Of a stretch of 64,000 bases of DNA, positions 11,409-22,637 are shown piece after piece. Where the stretch lies: NCBI GenBank assembly GCA_950097015.1, contig CATNEN010000039.1, positions 12,928,501 through 12,992,500 on the forward strand, written 5' to 3'. Position 1 is the first letter of the stretch, and the number at the start of each line of letters is the position of its first letter. The notes beneath the pieces were generated by a model. That model did no database searches. It had not been told where the DNA came from and saw only the letters and a list, made by a program, of their open reading frames with translations. The translations under genes were made by a program, and so were the position numbers. The DNA is from Macrostomum hystrix. Its lineage: Eukaryota; Platyhelminthes; Macrostomidae.

Positions 11409-13739
11409 GAAACAATGGAGTGCCACTCGAGGCCCTTTCAGTGCAAAATAACTGTAGCAGATCATTTATTATGTACAAATACAGGGCAGCAATGTACGTC
11501 ACATATAGAAATTAACGATAAACTTACGACAAAAAAACGTTTGAAAATCCCCCTCTATCAAGCGAAGTTGCCCTATAGTCCTCTTCTTGCAAGGCACTCC
11601 ACCGCTATTGGCTCGAAGTGCCCCCATCCAATGCCAGGCAGCACTAAATCTGAGCGATCTCAAGAGCTCCATAAACAGCCGCAGCGACTGCACAGCATCG
11701 ACTCAATAGCTAAAGTTAGCTACATTCAGAGAGCCGCTGTGGTAACCGCCGCATTCCAAGGCCAACTCAAGCCAGTTCAAAGCGCAGATCGGACAGTCTG
11801 AGTTGGATATTTAATCAAGTAGTCGAGCGAGAACAGCTCTACCCAGGTCCGACAGCTGACAGGTAAAATTGATCTGCCAACACGCTACTGAGCAATCTGC
11901 GGTCCGCTAGATATCTCTCCACTAGTCTCACTTAGCCTTTTCAATATCGCGCGACACAGTGTGCCTCCGTCCGAAACACGAAGCGAATTGATTGATCTGA
12001 GAACCCAGCCGTTGGGTGGATGAGGCAGGGGGCAGCGGGTGAGTCAAACCGACCAGATTTTGAGCAGTTTAACAGAGGCCGGGAGGATGGAACCAGAGAG
12101 GCGAATGAAAAAAAGTCAGAAAAGGAAGCCGGGCAAAAGTTAACTTCAGGATGCGGGCATCAAGAGCTTCACCCGGGCGAATGAAGCCCTCATCCCCACC
12201 TCAATTCTGCTTCAAGCTAAAAAAACTAGCCAAGGCAATTTGATTGCCAAAACTAATCGATATTTCTTCAAGTCAAGCAGTTTAAACTGTCCGGCAACTG
12301 CATCCTCAATGCTGGAGAATTATTTGAGCTCTTTTTGATGCCCGTTTGCTGCGAGCTCAAATGCGAAGCGATGGCCCGTAATGTCAACATTCTTCTAGCC
12401 ATCAATTCGTATCCGCAATTGAAGTGATTTGATCTGGCCCTACAAATTAGCAACTTCTTGGTGCGGCTTGGAGATTAAATTTTTTTCCTTCGGAAGAAGC
12501 TTTTTAAAGTTATTCGAACTCCAGACCTCTTACGCCAGACATCCAAAGCTCCAACCGCAGACTGTGCATAAGTTACAGCTCTACGTCATTATGCACAGTA
12601 GAACTTCCTTAGATACCGTGGGGGCGTCATTGGTTACAAAAGAGCTATATCTAATCTATATCTGATGTCTAATAAGCGATTTCGAATCATCTTAATTATG
12701 AGCGACTTACTCCCTTTAGTTAGGATTGACTTTGGAAAAGTCTGTGGCAAGTTTTCTTACCTATACTACAGGACGGCATCCTAATTGCATCCTCTATTGT
12801 CAGAAATTTCTTCAAGTTGTCTTTCTTTAAATTGAGGGATGCGAAATTGCAGCCATTCTTCCTCTCTCATTTTGTCTTCTTTTGAAGGCGCATCATTATG
12901 CAAATTCCCTGCAATGCCCTTTCCTATTTCCCATTCTCGTCTCGCTCACTTTCCCACGCAGCACCAGCCCTGCTCAAACTGCTGAGTAGGCGAGGTGGAG
13001 CGCAGGGCACCCGCTGAAAATTTAGTGCGCAGCTCGGCGTGAAATTTAGTGCCTCAGAGCGCGTAAAAACACGATTCTTTGACAGGTCTCCCAGGGCTAG
13101 AATAAAATATCCTCATTTACGAGTGTTTTATGGAAATCTCCCACCTGCGTTTTTATTTCTAAATCGCCCAGTTCCTTCCTGTCTATTGGCTACTAGTCGA
13201 GACAGGAGGCAAGGCTAAATGGTGCGCGCGGGGAAATCGATTCACAATCAATGGATCATTGGGAATTTTATGACTGCTAAAAGAAGGAGCCAAATAGACG
13301 CCATAGAGACAGTTTGGGTGCACCGTCACGGACGAAGGTGCGCACACAGGGAAATGTTGACACTGGGGAGCAGAAGGGCAGGCGCCTCAATTTAAAAGCC
13401 ATCCAGACAGACTCTAGAGACCTCGCAGACTCCATCTGAGGGGTGAAGCGGTTCGCGGGTTGAAGCTCTCGGCACCGGGCCTCTGGGCCAACCGGTTTTC
13501 GATTGGGGGCCAAAAGTGGCTCGTTAAATCTCACGCAGTCTGGCCAGCATAGAGTCCAGATAAGGGAAAAGAAGCTGCTGTATTGAGCACACTTTCTTAA
13601 AGTAAGAGTTCCTCCGATGTGCTGGCTTATAGGATCTATAGCTACTGTACTTTGAGCTTCATCTGAAGTCCGAAAATATTCCTAGAGCTTTTATTATCAG
13701 CCTAAAAACTTACAGCTTAAAAAATCTAGTTTGTTTGAA

Positions 13740-14030
13740 TTCTAAGCTCATTTGGCCAGAGCGATGAGACACGAAAGAAGAGACGGGAGATATGAGACGT
13801 GGGCGATATGAGACAGGGGAGAGATAAGACACAGGAGAGATGAGACAGGGAGAGATAAGGCGGACGAGAGATGAGACACGGGAGAGATGAGACAATGAGA
13901 GATGAGACAGGGAGAGATAAGACGGACGAGAGATGATACAGTGGAGAGGTGATAAGCGGGAAGGATAATAAATGTGAGACATGAGAAAGAGGAGAGATGA
14001 GACGACAGAGATAAGAAAGGGTTTAGTGGA
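13740..14030. repeat. Degenerate minisatellite related to the array at the window end
   Basis: Variants of gagagatgagacacgg repeat about 15 times with many indels. The reverse complement matches the 16-bp unit at 63836-64000. Confidence 0.75.
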
Positions 14031-14514
14031 TGCTGAAGATTATAAAGGAGCTCTAAATGCTGACTGCGAAACGGAAGTTATCGTCCCTGCACGAAGATAA
14101 CTTTGAAGATAAAAACTCAGGGCAGCCACCCCCAGAAGAGTATGTGAGATACTGTTGCGAACTCCGCGTGGTTGATTAGATGACAGTGGCTGCAGGTTGG
14201 CTGCCACTAAAAGTAGCACTAGTTTTCCCACCACACTGCAAACAGACTTCAAAGAGACAATTTCAGCGACCTCGGAGAGCACACATTATGCATCATTCTG
14301 GTTACCAAGGCTTAGCAACCATCGCGAGTTTATGTTCGTAATAGAAAATGAAATAAAAGGCAGTCTATCTCATAAATTTCCGATATGATTTATGACTCGC
14401 GATCCTGTTAGACCGCGCGTCGGATATTGTGGATTTCATATGTTACCGCCCCATATGAAAGCCGGTGCCGGGGGCAGAAAAATGCCCTTTATAAATAAAT
14501 AACACCCCATGGCT

Positions 14515-15466
14515 ATTCTAACCACAGATTCTATATTACCTAGATTGGTCACTCATCGAATTTGCAATAGAAACTGCGTCCGCCAGCCGTCTGCCGCGAA
14601 AACCCAGAGTTTTGCCCATAGACAGTTAGACAGATAGAAAATTTATTTGATGGTCTATCGCTCGCTCAAAACTCGCTGGCTGTGAGCTTCTGCTTCGCAC
14701 GTTAGCCATGGAGCTGATCATCAACCGTCTTAGTAGCCACGCTTGTTGTGCAGCTGCCTGCTATACTACAGAGGACACTCTAGCTTCAGTGCATGGATTT
14801 GCAATCCATCTACACAAATTTCCAAGCGATGACCAGGTAGCAGTTCGTTGGATAGAGATACTTGAATTACGCGATGTTGACTTGAATTTTGTGCGGCAGC
14901 GGAGGCTGAAAGTGTGCAGTCTGCATTTTAAAGAAACCGATTACTCCTGCCCACTACACGAACGACGTTCAGCTCGACTTAGAAAAGATTCCCTTCCAAA
15001 TCCCTACACTTTTCCACCACGCTTCGAGAAGGAATCGGTTGAAGTCGAGCCGCGACCAGACCACATTGCTGACAACATGTATCCACCAGTACTGCATCGT
15101 GAAGACACGTACGCTGTCGAGATGCCTGAGCTACACGCAATGCCAGCCGACGCTCAGGATAAAACTGGTTCAGAAGATAGGGCAACAAACAACCGCAACG
15201 AAGTTCGAAAGGAGCGGAAGAAACAGCGGGATAGAGCTCGATATCGAGATGGAGTCATCAAGAGATTAAAGCAGAAGCTTCAAAGAGCTTCAACTGCCAC
15301 TTCTGAACAGCAGAAAGTTGCAACACGCCGAATTCGAAATCGCGGTATGCACTGGAATCGCAAGCAGGTGCGAGAAGCCATTGTGATTCACCACTTGAGT
15401 TTTCGATGAACGAACGATTTCTCTTGGAGTGACCAATCTAGGTAATATAGAATCTGTGATTCTAAC
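14515..15466 (+). mobile_element. DNA transposon with 32-bp TIRs and 8-bp TSD, encoding a THAP-only protein
   Basis: The left TIR 14523-14554 and right TIR 15427-15458 are perfect inverted copies. The left one begins cacagattctatattacc. The flanking 8 bp attctaac is repeated exactly at 14515-14522 and 15459-15466. The element is 936 bp, too short for a full P or hAT transposase. A THAP domain with an 8-bp TSD suggests the P superfamily, although the CACAG terminus also fits the hAT end pattern. Confidence 0.9.
14708..15409 (+). CDS. THAP-domain protein encoded inside the transposon
   Basis: An intronless frame of 233 residues. A THAP zinc finger (C2CH) fits residues 13-100: Cys13/14 and Cys18, Trp48, Cys70-x2-His73, and LPNPYTF at 93-99 in the place of the usual AVPTIF box. 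THAP fingers bind DNA and are found in P-element transposases and in domesticated host factors. A strongly basic segment lies near residues 165-195 (RKERKKQRDRARYRDG). No RNase H-like catalytic domain follows. The frame ends 18 bp before the right TIR, so the protein fills the element. By analogy with internally deleted Drosophila P elements that make a DNA-binding repressor, this could be a competitor or repressor; that is inference. An undamaged frame argues for recent activity or selection. Confidence 0.82.
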   Translation: MELIINRLSSHACCAAACYTTEDTLASVHGFAIHLHKFPSDDQVAVRWIEILELRDVDLNFVRQRRLKVCSLHFKETDYSCPLHERRSARLRKDSLPNPYTFPPRFEKESVEVEPRPDHIADNMYPPVLHREDTYAVEMPELHAMPADAQDKTGSEDRATNNRNEVRKERKKQRDRARYRDGVIKRLKQKLQRASTATSEQQKVATRRIRNRGMHWNRKQVREAIVIHHLSFR

Positions 15467-17424
15467 TGCTACCTTTAGAAGTTTCAGCTTACATTGTAGA
15501 ATTTAATAATAGCATATTTAACGACAAAAATTTATTAGAAAATAAATCATTTAATAAGCAATGAGTTAGATAAACGACGCCTATTAAAGAAGGGAAAACA
15601 TGAGCGTAAAGGGACGAGGAAGCTTTTGCCTGCTGTGGGGAAGCTGGGACTGAGACAGGGCAGCAAAACTGACAGGCCCAATTTGTCTGGCAGCCTCCAG
15701 TGAATGATTCATGTCACTAAACTGACAATGGGCTGAGGAGCTGTCGGCGTCTGTCTGGCTGGCTAAGTGGAAAGTTTGCGGCATTCATCTGGGGCCTTTC
15801 ACTTGCCGGCCTATTTGCCCACGGGTCAGGGAGTGGTGATGGCTGCCTGCTCTGCGACGTTACCGCTGTACTGGCTGGCAGCTGAAACTAGAGAATTCAG
15901 GACGCCGTCAGGACCGTCTTGGCGCCAGAGTGCTGATGGCTCAGGCCCAGTAAGAAGAGATGTAAAGCGAGCTGCAGGATCTGGGTGTGAGCAGACTTAA
16001 GTCTGACGATGGTGCGGGCTCCAAGCTGCTTAATAATTAATCCGGCTAAGTCGCCATCTGCTTGCTGCGCGCTTGCGCCAAGTCTCGGTGGCTGGGACAG
16101 GGGGAATCAGAGCAAAAATCTCAGCAATAACAGAGAACTGTTGGGGCTAGGGAGGCCGGAACGCGTTAGAGGCTAGTTCCACTGGGTTGCTCGTCCAGCT
16201 TCGCTTCATGCTCTTCATCATCTGGCCGTCTCGCCGCCTGTAACAATGGAAGAACGAGGAAGGGAGTGCAAAAAACTTCACTTCTCTTGGTTGTGGAAGT
16301 TTCCAGCTAGCGGGCAGGTGTCGCTGGGAGAAAAGTTACTGCCGGGGTGTCGCGTTCGCTCACGAACTCAGCCCGTGGCGGATAAGGAATTATTAGGGTG
16401 GAGAGAAGAGAGACGCCCAGTTGGCGAGAAGAGTTAAGAGCTGTCGTGACATCCGTCTTCTCTTCTCGATGCGTTCCCAGGCCCAGCGCGATAGCGGTAG
16501 AGTGGGCTTTGAAATCGCATCGTAAGAATCCCCGTTGCGGCATCATTTGCTTCCCACTACTCTTCCCCGAGCTCTCGGACTTTGATTTTGATTGACGGCC
16601 CTCTTAATTTCCAACGGACCGCCGAGAAAAGGTCTCGCGATCGCCCACGCAGGTCCATACTCCAAAAAAGCCCGCTAGTGTTGACCATACGGCCTCTGAG
16701 AGTGACATGCCAGGTGTTTTGATTTGATGCAGCGGAGAAAGCGCGCTAGTAAAAGTTATTTGGCTTCGACACTTTCTGGCGAAGCGGAGAAACGCTAGGA
16801 TCTCGGGGCAGTCACGAAGAGCAATTAGGTTGGGATTGGCTTTTATAATTTGACTTTTCAGGGCGCTGCAAACTCCGGGCCTGCCATCTAGCCGCTCTCT
16901 TACATATGCCTGCTTATCTGTGCTAATTAAATCAAAGCCACAGTGCCGCAAATATGGAAGTCCTCGCACGTCGGATGTTCCGACCCTCGGTCTAATGATG
17001 GCCACCTAATGAAGTGGCTTCGACCGGGGCACTTTCATCTTTCCTCATATCTGCCTGCTGGAATCTGCGGGAGACTTTGTTGCGGACTGAGCCACGGCAG
17101 AGGAACTTTCCTCCGGTTGCCTGAGACGGAATCTCTAAGCGCACTTAAGTGGCGACGCAGTTGAAGTAGATATCGGGCTGCCGATCTACCACGGAAGCTC
17201 CGGGGATCTAATAATTTGAGCAATGGAAAATTTACTCTTTGCAATGGAAATAGTATTGCAGAGTACTTTAGTTGACGAGAATTGAGCAGATATGATTTGG
17301 GAAATCGTAAACATTCAGACTTGCTTCTAGGATTGCTGCTTCTAAAAGAACCTCACACTGAAATAAACTTTAAATTCAATTCTAGACATAATCGACTGCC
17401 TCCATCGGAAGCGCGCTAGTTGCC
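15467..17424. other. Upstream region of the orphan GPCR
   Basis: No coding region is supported. Open frames here are short and overlap on both strands without domain signal. The sequence is more GC-rich than the flanks and may hold 5' UTR and promoter of the GPCR at 17425, but I see no decisive core promoter motif. Confidence 0.4.
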
Positions 17425-18315
17425 ATGGAGACAACCGCAGAAATCGTTTCTACGAGCGCCGCTCCTGTCGAAGCCGGTGCAGAAATCGATCGAACGATCC
17501 GGCTGATCTCCTATGCCGAGCTCGTCACGATCAGCATCATCGGCACCATCGGCAACTCCGTGGTGCTCTACGTCTACTCTCAGAAAAAGGACAAGCAGAC
17601 TGCCAATATCTTCATCCTCTCTTTAGCCGCCTCCGACATGATCGCCTGCACCCTGGTGATTCCGATGACTCTCTTTATGGAGCTAGCTGACTTTCGCACC
17701 CACCTGATTGTCTGCAAGCTCTACTACCTGGTGAATGCTAGTGGCATTCCGTTCAGCTGCATGCTGATGTCTGCCATCGCCGTGGATCGCTACTTCTGCA
17801 TCTGTCGTCCGTTCCTGCGCGCAATCACTCTGCCCCGCGCCCGTGCGATCGTGCTCAGCCTTGGCGGCCTGGCGCTGTCTCTGGGGATCACCACGGCAGC
17901 CTTCTGCAGCGGGGTGGTCGCTCAGACCGGACCGAATAGCACCTGGGAATACGCCAGCCAGGGCCAGTGCAAAGAAATTAACGACATCAACAAGCTGAAC
18001 GCTAGCGCTCTACATGTTTCAGAGGCCAGTCTGGCTTTCTTCCACGTGTTCCAGCGGGTTCATGTATCATTGTTTGGCATCTGCATATCGCTGGTAGTTG
18101 CTCTCTACATTTGCATCTATCGCTCTGTGCTAGCAATGCGACGGAAGCGTCGCGAACTGAAAGGCCACCAGCGGCTCAATCCTAGACGCTCTGCAACAGG
18201 AGAAGAGGCGCCGGCCGCTTCTACTCCGGCGGCTGATTCGGCTGACGTTGTAGCTGCAGCCACACCGGCTTCGACAGAGATTTCTCCAAGCGATGAAGCC
18301 AATCGAAACCTTGAT

Positions 18316-18346
<31 letters not shown>

Positions 18347-18687
18347 CGCTAAAGCTGCCTTTGAAGAAAAGACGCCGGTCCGTTCTGCCATCGCGAGACA
18401 GCGACGCCATTCAGAATCTGAAAACGGCGGCCATGCTGTTCGTTGTAGCCGTGGTGTTTTCTTGCACATTCGTCCCGGCCGCTTTAATGATTGTCAACCT
18501 GGCACCGTTCAGCCTTCTGATCTTCTACCTGTACTACATGGCCCACGCCACGAACCCGATCATCTACTGCTTCATGAACCAGAACTTTCGCGACGATCTG
18601 CGTCGCATTTTCTGTCGCGAAGGCCGCGGTGCCGCAGCCGGGGCGGCTGGCGGGCCAAGAGCTGCTCTCACCCACGGCACCATTTAG
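17425..18687 (+). CDS. Orphan class A (rhodopsin-like) G-protein-coupled receptor
   Basis: An intronless 420-residue receptor for the plasma membrane. Visible class A landmarks: GN in TM1 (Asn43), LAASD in TM2 (Asp70), Cys96 before TM3 with a probable partner in QGQC of ECL2, DRY at 120-122, and NPIIY at 377-381 followed by a short basic helix 8. The third intracellular loop is long and carries a run of ten Gln encoded by pure CAG (18316-18345). TM6 reads FSCTFVP, without the Trp of the usual CWxP. There is no Asp at the amine-binding site of TM3, so a peptide or other non-amine ligand is more likely. The ATG at 17425 is the first in frame and gives a short extracellular N-terminus. No specific ligand family is recognised. 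Confidence 0.85.
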
Positions 18688-18964
18688 CCAGCCACTAAGA
18701 ACGACCCTTGTAAATCGTTAAAGCATAGCCCATTAATTCACAGGTGACAGGCGAGAGGAAGTTTTTTATCTCACATAAGTGTAACGAGCAATGCTCGGTT
18801 TTTCTAGGAAGTAAAAGGCTAAAATTTTGTCATAAAATCGATTTTTTGTTTGAGATAAGCATATTGAGTCTTATAAGGTACGCATTTTGAGCTCTCAACT
18901 CATAAATTTCCAAATTGATGTGCATCATTTCGACTACCAAGTAGGACTACTTCGAATCCCATCA

Positions 18965-19980
18965 GCGTTGGGTGGTGACTGATTGGTTGACAGACTAGGT
19001 GATGGTGTCCTGTGGTTGAGCTGCGCCTAACAGTTTGGCTTGATCAGTGAAATAGGAGAAATTCGAATCAGGGTGTCCATAGTAGCCTAGTTCCACCTGT
19101 TGTAGCCCTTGAAGGTCCAGCAGTCCGTCTAGATAGTTGGTGACCGCCGAAGACGGAGATGATGCAGGCACGTTCATGGGGGCGAGTGGGTCAGCGGCTA
19201 GCGTCGCTGCCTCGCACTCCAATGGACGCTAGTTCGATTCTCCCTTCAAGTCACGATTAATTTCGGGACTTGTTGGAGGGTTTGGACAGTAGCGACCGGC
19301 GGGGGTGCACCATATATCGTGCAATCAAAGCTTGAAAAAATAGCTTCGCTCCTACCTTCTGTGTGCCTGTTCTGCGTTGTGTGAGTTGTGTGCGTTGGCG
19401 CTGGGGCGTGCGGCCTTGCGGGGGGTGGCTGGGGGGCGGGCGTACACCGCCGCGCGCTTTCTGGATTTCCGTCAGTGCGATTGGATAAGTGTACACTCAT
19501 CATTCGGCCCCCCCCCTGAGGACTGATTTCAAATCAGCCTTCCGCCCCGGCTTGGTCTGCTCTGTGCGTGTGGGGCTTGGTTGGGGGCACTGCTGCCTAT
19601 TCTGGGTGCCTCCTGCCCTCCCCGGCTGGTCTGTGCTGCTGCGTGTGGTGCCTGCTCAGGGGAGGCAGCGCGATGGGCGCTAAGCGCCTAGTTCGCTGGT
19701 TTGGAGGCGTGCCGCTCCGTCGCTTGTGCGACAAGTGCCCTGGGCCCCCTGCAAATAGATAGATAGATAGCAGGCAGGTTCGGGTGACAAGCTGATAGAT
19801 TTTGAAGGCCTGGCAAGGCCGCACTGAGGCGCAGTGCTAATTTGTGAATAGGAGTGTATGAAATACACTAGCGGTTATGGGAAATCAGACCTTCGGCCAG
19901 AACCATTGAATATCTCGACGGTCTAAAGAGCTGGCGACTTGATTCTTGTTTCAGAAGATGCGTATCAAAAAGTTGTCCGT
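18965..19980 (-). repeat. Dispersed repeat D, copy 2, interrupted by a retroposon
   Basis: It is homologous to 9844-10260 over both ends, with the foreign segment 19176-19769 in between. The minus-strand C-terminal reading frame of copy 1 is preserved between about 19175 and 18995. Confidence 0.7.
19176..19769 (+). mobile_element. tRNA-headed retroposon nested in repeat D
   Basis: It begins with a pol III-type head (gtgggtcagcggctagcg, later ctagttcgattctccc) and ends in a (gata)n tail. It is bordered by near-identical 12-bp direct repeats: gcaggcacgttc at 19164-19175 and gcaggcaggttc at 19770-19781. The empty site survives in repeat D copy 1 at 10031-10042. At about 594 bp it is long for a SINE. 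Confidence 0.78.
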
Positions 19981-20577
19981 GTGCTTGCCTTGCTCCGTTT
20001 TTGGTGAAACAAAATACCCCCCTCTGGTGGTTACAGTTCACAAAAATCCGAATGTAGCACCATTCGAACAGAAATAATTCCACTAAAGAAGTTCGAAAGA
20101 CTATGTTTGACCATGTGTAACGATTTATTAATATTATGATGTATTACTGAAACTTCGATTTTATTAATTAGTGGCTTACATGTTTATTTTTACCCACATT
20201 CTTGGCTAGCTTTTGCTGTAGAATCATTCATCGACTGTCCATCGCGCTATGTCCATATTTCAAAGCTGGTTTAATGTTTAATGCTTACTGTTTAATTCCA
20301 ATAGATGTTCGCAACAACACAGATTTATTTGTTATACTTTTCAATCGAACTCGACAGTCTGTTGGAATCAAGAATGGATAAATAAATGAATTATGTTATA
20401 CAATCGGGACTCCGATAAACATTGTTGTCAGCACCGAAAACCACACATCATGTTCCTTTACTTTCAAGCATAGCTCGGCTAAACTTTAAAAAAGAAAAAA
20501 TTAAGCTATTTTAATGTTTTTCAAGAGTTCGAGTACTTTAATTGGTATGCTAATGATCATTCTGCCGGAGGTTGTAG

Positions 20578-20832
20578 TTTTGTCATTAGAGTGACGGAGT
20601 CAGGACGAAAAGGTCGGCGGTTCGATTCCCGACTCCTCTGGAAAACTTGTGTCCTTTATCAAGACACTTAACTCTGCATTGCTTGAGTTTACCCAGCCAT
20701 TAATGTGTTCCAGCATTAGCTGGGGCAATTGAGGGTGGGTGTGGTATCCCTTCAGTCCATGGACTGAACAGCCGAACGCAGCCTTCAGATGCACTGCGCA
20801 ATTGCTGCGGTTTTGCGTCGTAATCAATCAAA
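20578..20832 (+). mobile_element. SINE family A, plus-strand copy
   Basis: The head ends with B box ggttcgattcccgactcc. The body has ccagcattagctggggc and cagtccatggactga, and the tail is gtcgtaatcaatc. It is the reverse orientation of the copy at 5770. Confidence 0.75.
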
Positions 20833-22637
20833 TTATTATGTGATGCTAATTTTAATTCATAGAGCCACAAGTTTCCAACAATCTGACTGGATTCCACGGT
20901 TATAAGTCACCCGCTACAATTTCGTTGGAATTTGTTCAAAGCGTTCGTTTATAAAGTATACTATGTATACGAGTACATGCATACATGTAAGTGTATGTGT
21001 GTTTATGTGTGCATGGTTGAGGGCCGCAACGATCGGTTTAACCAAACACGAGCACAAAAGCTCGAGAGTTATCTCTGAATACGGACCAGCCAACATTTCC
21101 AATTCCATTCTGCTGATTGCATGTTTTTGTACTTTTCTCAGCTTCTCGGCAATCGGCTTTGATAGCGGCATCAGATTTGCTCAGCTTGATCTGAGCTTTA
21201 ATGAGCAGGCTGAGGCAAATAGTTTGCTGCAGCTGCTTCATCCAGACATCGGTTCGGTTTGAGGTAAAGTTCCGAGAGCGGATTTAGTCGTGAGAGTTCC
21301 ATTTGATCCTTTTATAGCATTCTGAAGTGCGGGCTCACTGGGATCTGCTTGGGGGAAAACTGTTCCCCATAGTACCAAACTGAGGACGCGGTAGTAAATT
21401 TCAGGTCTGCAGTTTTGAAAGTCTGGGGCTGGGGCAAGCGGTCTAAGGACGGAGTGCTGGTCGTTGTGGGCGGAGCCTTCAGTTGCGGTGCCTATAGCTG
21501 CATTATTGATGCACTATAGGAGGCTGAGTTATGAGTATACCTACATAATGAAAACATTGAAACGGAAAATGTAATCCAGTGAAGTAATTTCCGTCTGATG
21601 CCTCCCTGCCGCCCCTCTTTGTTCATCGGCTCTGCTCAGACCTGTCTCATGTGGTTCATGAGCACTAAACACTAGGTCCGCCAGCAAATTGCAGCGCTCC
21701 CGTCATCAGCCTTTCATTTGCTCAGTGTGCAAATAATGCAGCGAGAGCACTTCAAGACTACCTGGATCTGCTTTTGATGCTCAACCGAGCTCAAGAAAAT
21801 TTCAAGACGGAATGAGCTCGATGGAATTTTTAAGAATAAGTTAAAGAAAAAATGCTGGCCCTTCTTATTGATAGAAATATGAGGAATGAGCATGGCGGAA
21901 CAGTGGCCTGCACTCAGCGTGACATGGGCAGGATGAAAGAACAAGTTGGTTTCACCTGCAGAATCAAAGACTCAAACAGCATAGGCCATAAACCCAAGAC
22001 AGTCTGATACAGGAGATTAGGCACGGCACTGTAAAATACTGGAAATGACATCGGTATGGTGGAAACGGAGAGATATGGAGACTTAGGCATGTAAGTCTAA
22101 GGTAAGGATGATGGCGAAAGGGATGCAGATGCAGGGATGGAGATGTATGATTGGAGCTGTTTAGGTCGAATAAGCAAGAATGGATACATTGTCTGGGATG
22201 TATGCATATTTCGTAAATTTAAAGAAGCAGTTAAACTAATAGATAAATCTTCAATTTTAATGCCTAAATGGTCAGTATTAAGTCTAGCACCGACAAAGGC
22301 AGCAAAATATGTTTGATTTTTCCACGATTGACCAACCGCAACAATAACCTAGTTAGATTAGGCATTTGTGCAAAACATCTGAGGTATAGGTTCAGGGAGG
22401 CCGTAAGAGTGTCCTAGTTAGGACCTCCGAACTAAATCCACTTTTATGTTAATTATTTAAGAATAATTTCCTAAATGCACATCAGATAATTTGGATACCT
22501 TCGAGTTGCAAAAATTATATGTTTGAATGATCTACGACTTCGCGTTTCTCAGAAAGCTAGAGATTAAATAGAACAAGCAAAAAGTTTTTTCACTGTCGGG
22601 TAGTGGTACTGCAGGCCGGTTGACAATGCGATCCATG

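Larger units (their letters stand above)
8775..14514. other. Gene-poor interval
   Basis: I find no supported gene here. It holds SINE C (8993-9245), dispersed repeat D (9844-10260), a 24-bp minisatellite (11195-11408) and a degenerate 16-bp repeat (13740-14030). The remaining open frames are short, lack splice support and show no recognisable domain. Confidence 0.6.
18688..22637. other. Gene-poor interval with dispersed repeats
   Basis: It contains dispersed repeat D copy 2 with a nested retroposon (18965-19980) and SINE A (20578-20832). I see no supported gene in the remainder. Confidence 0.55.

Noticed and set aside
11169-11801. A 210-residue frame over the 24-bp array
   Set aside because: The repeat part is a minisatellite artefact and the non-repeat tail has no recognisable domain.
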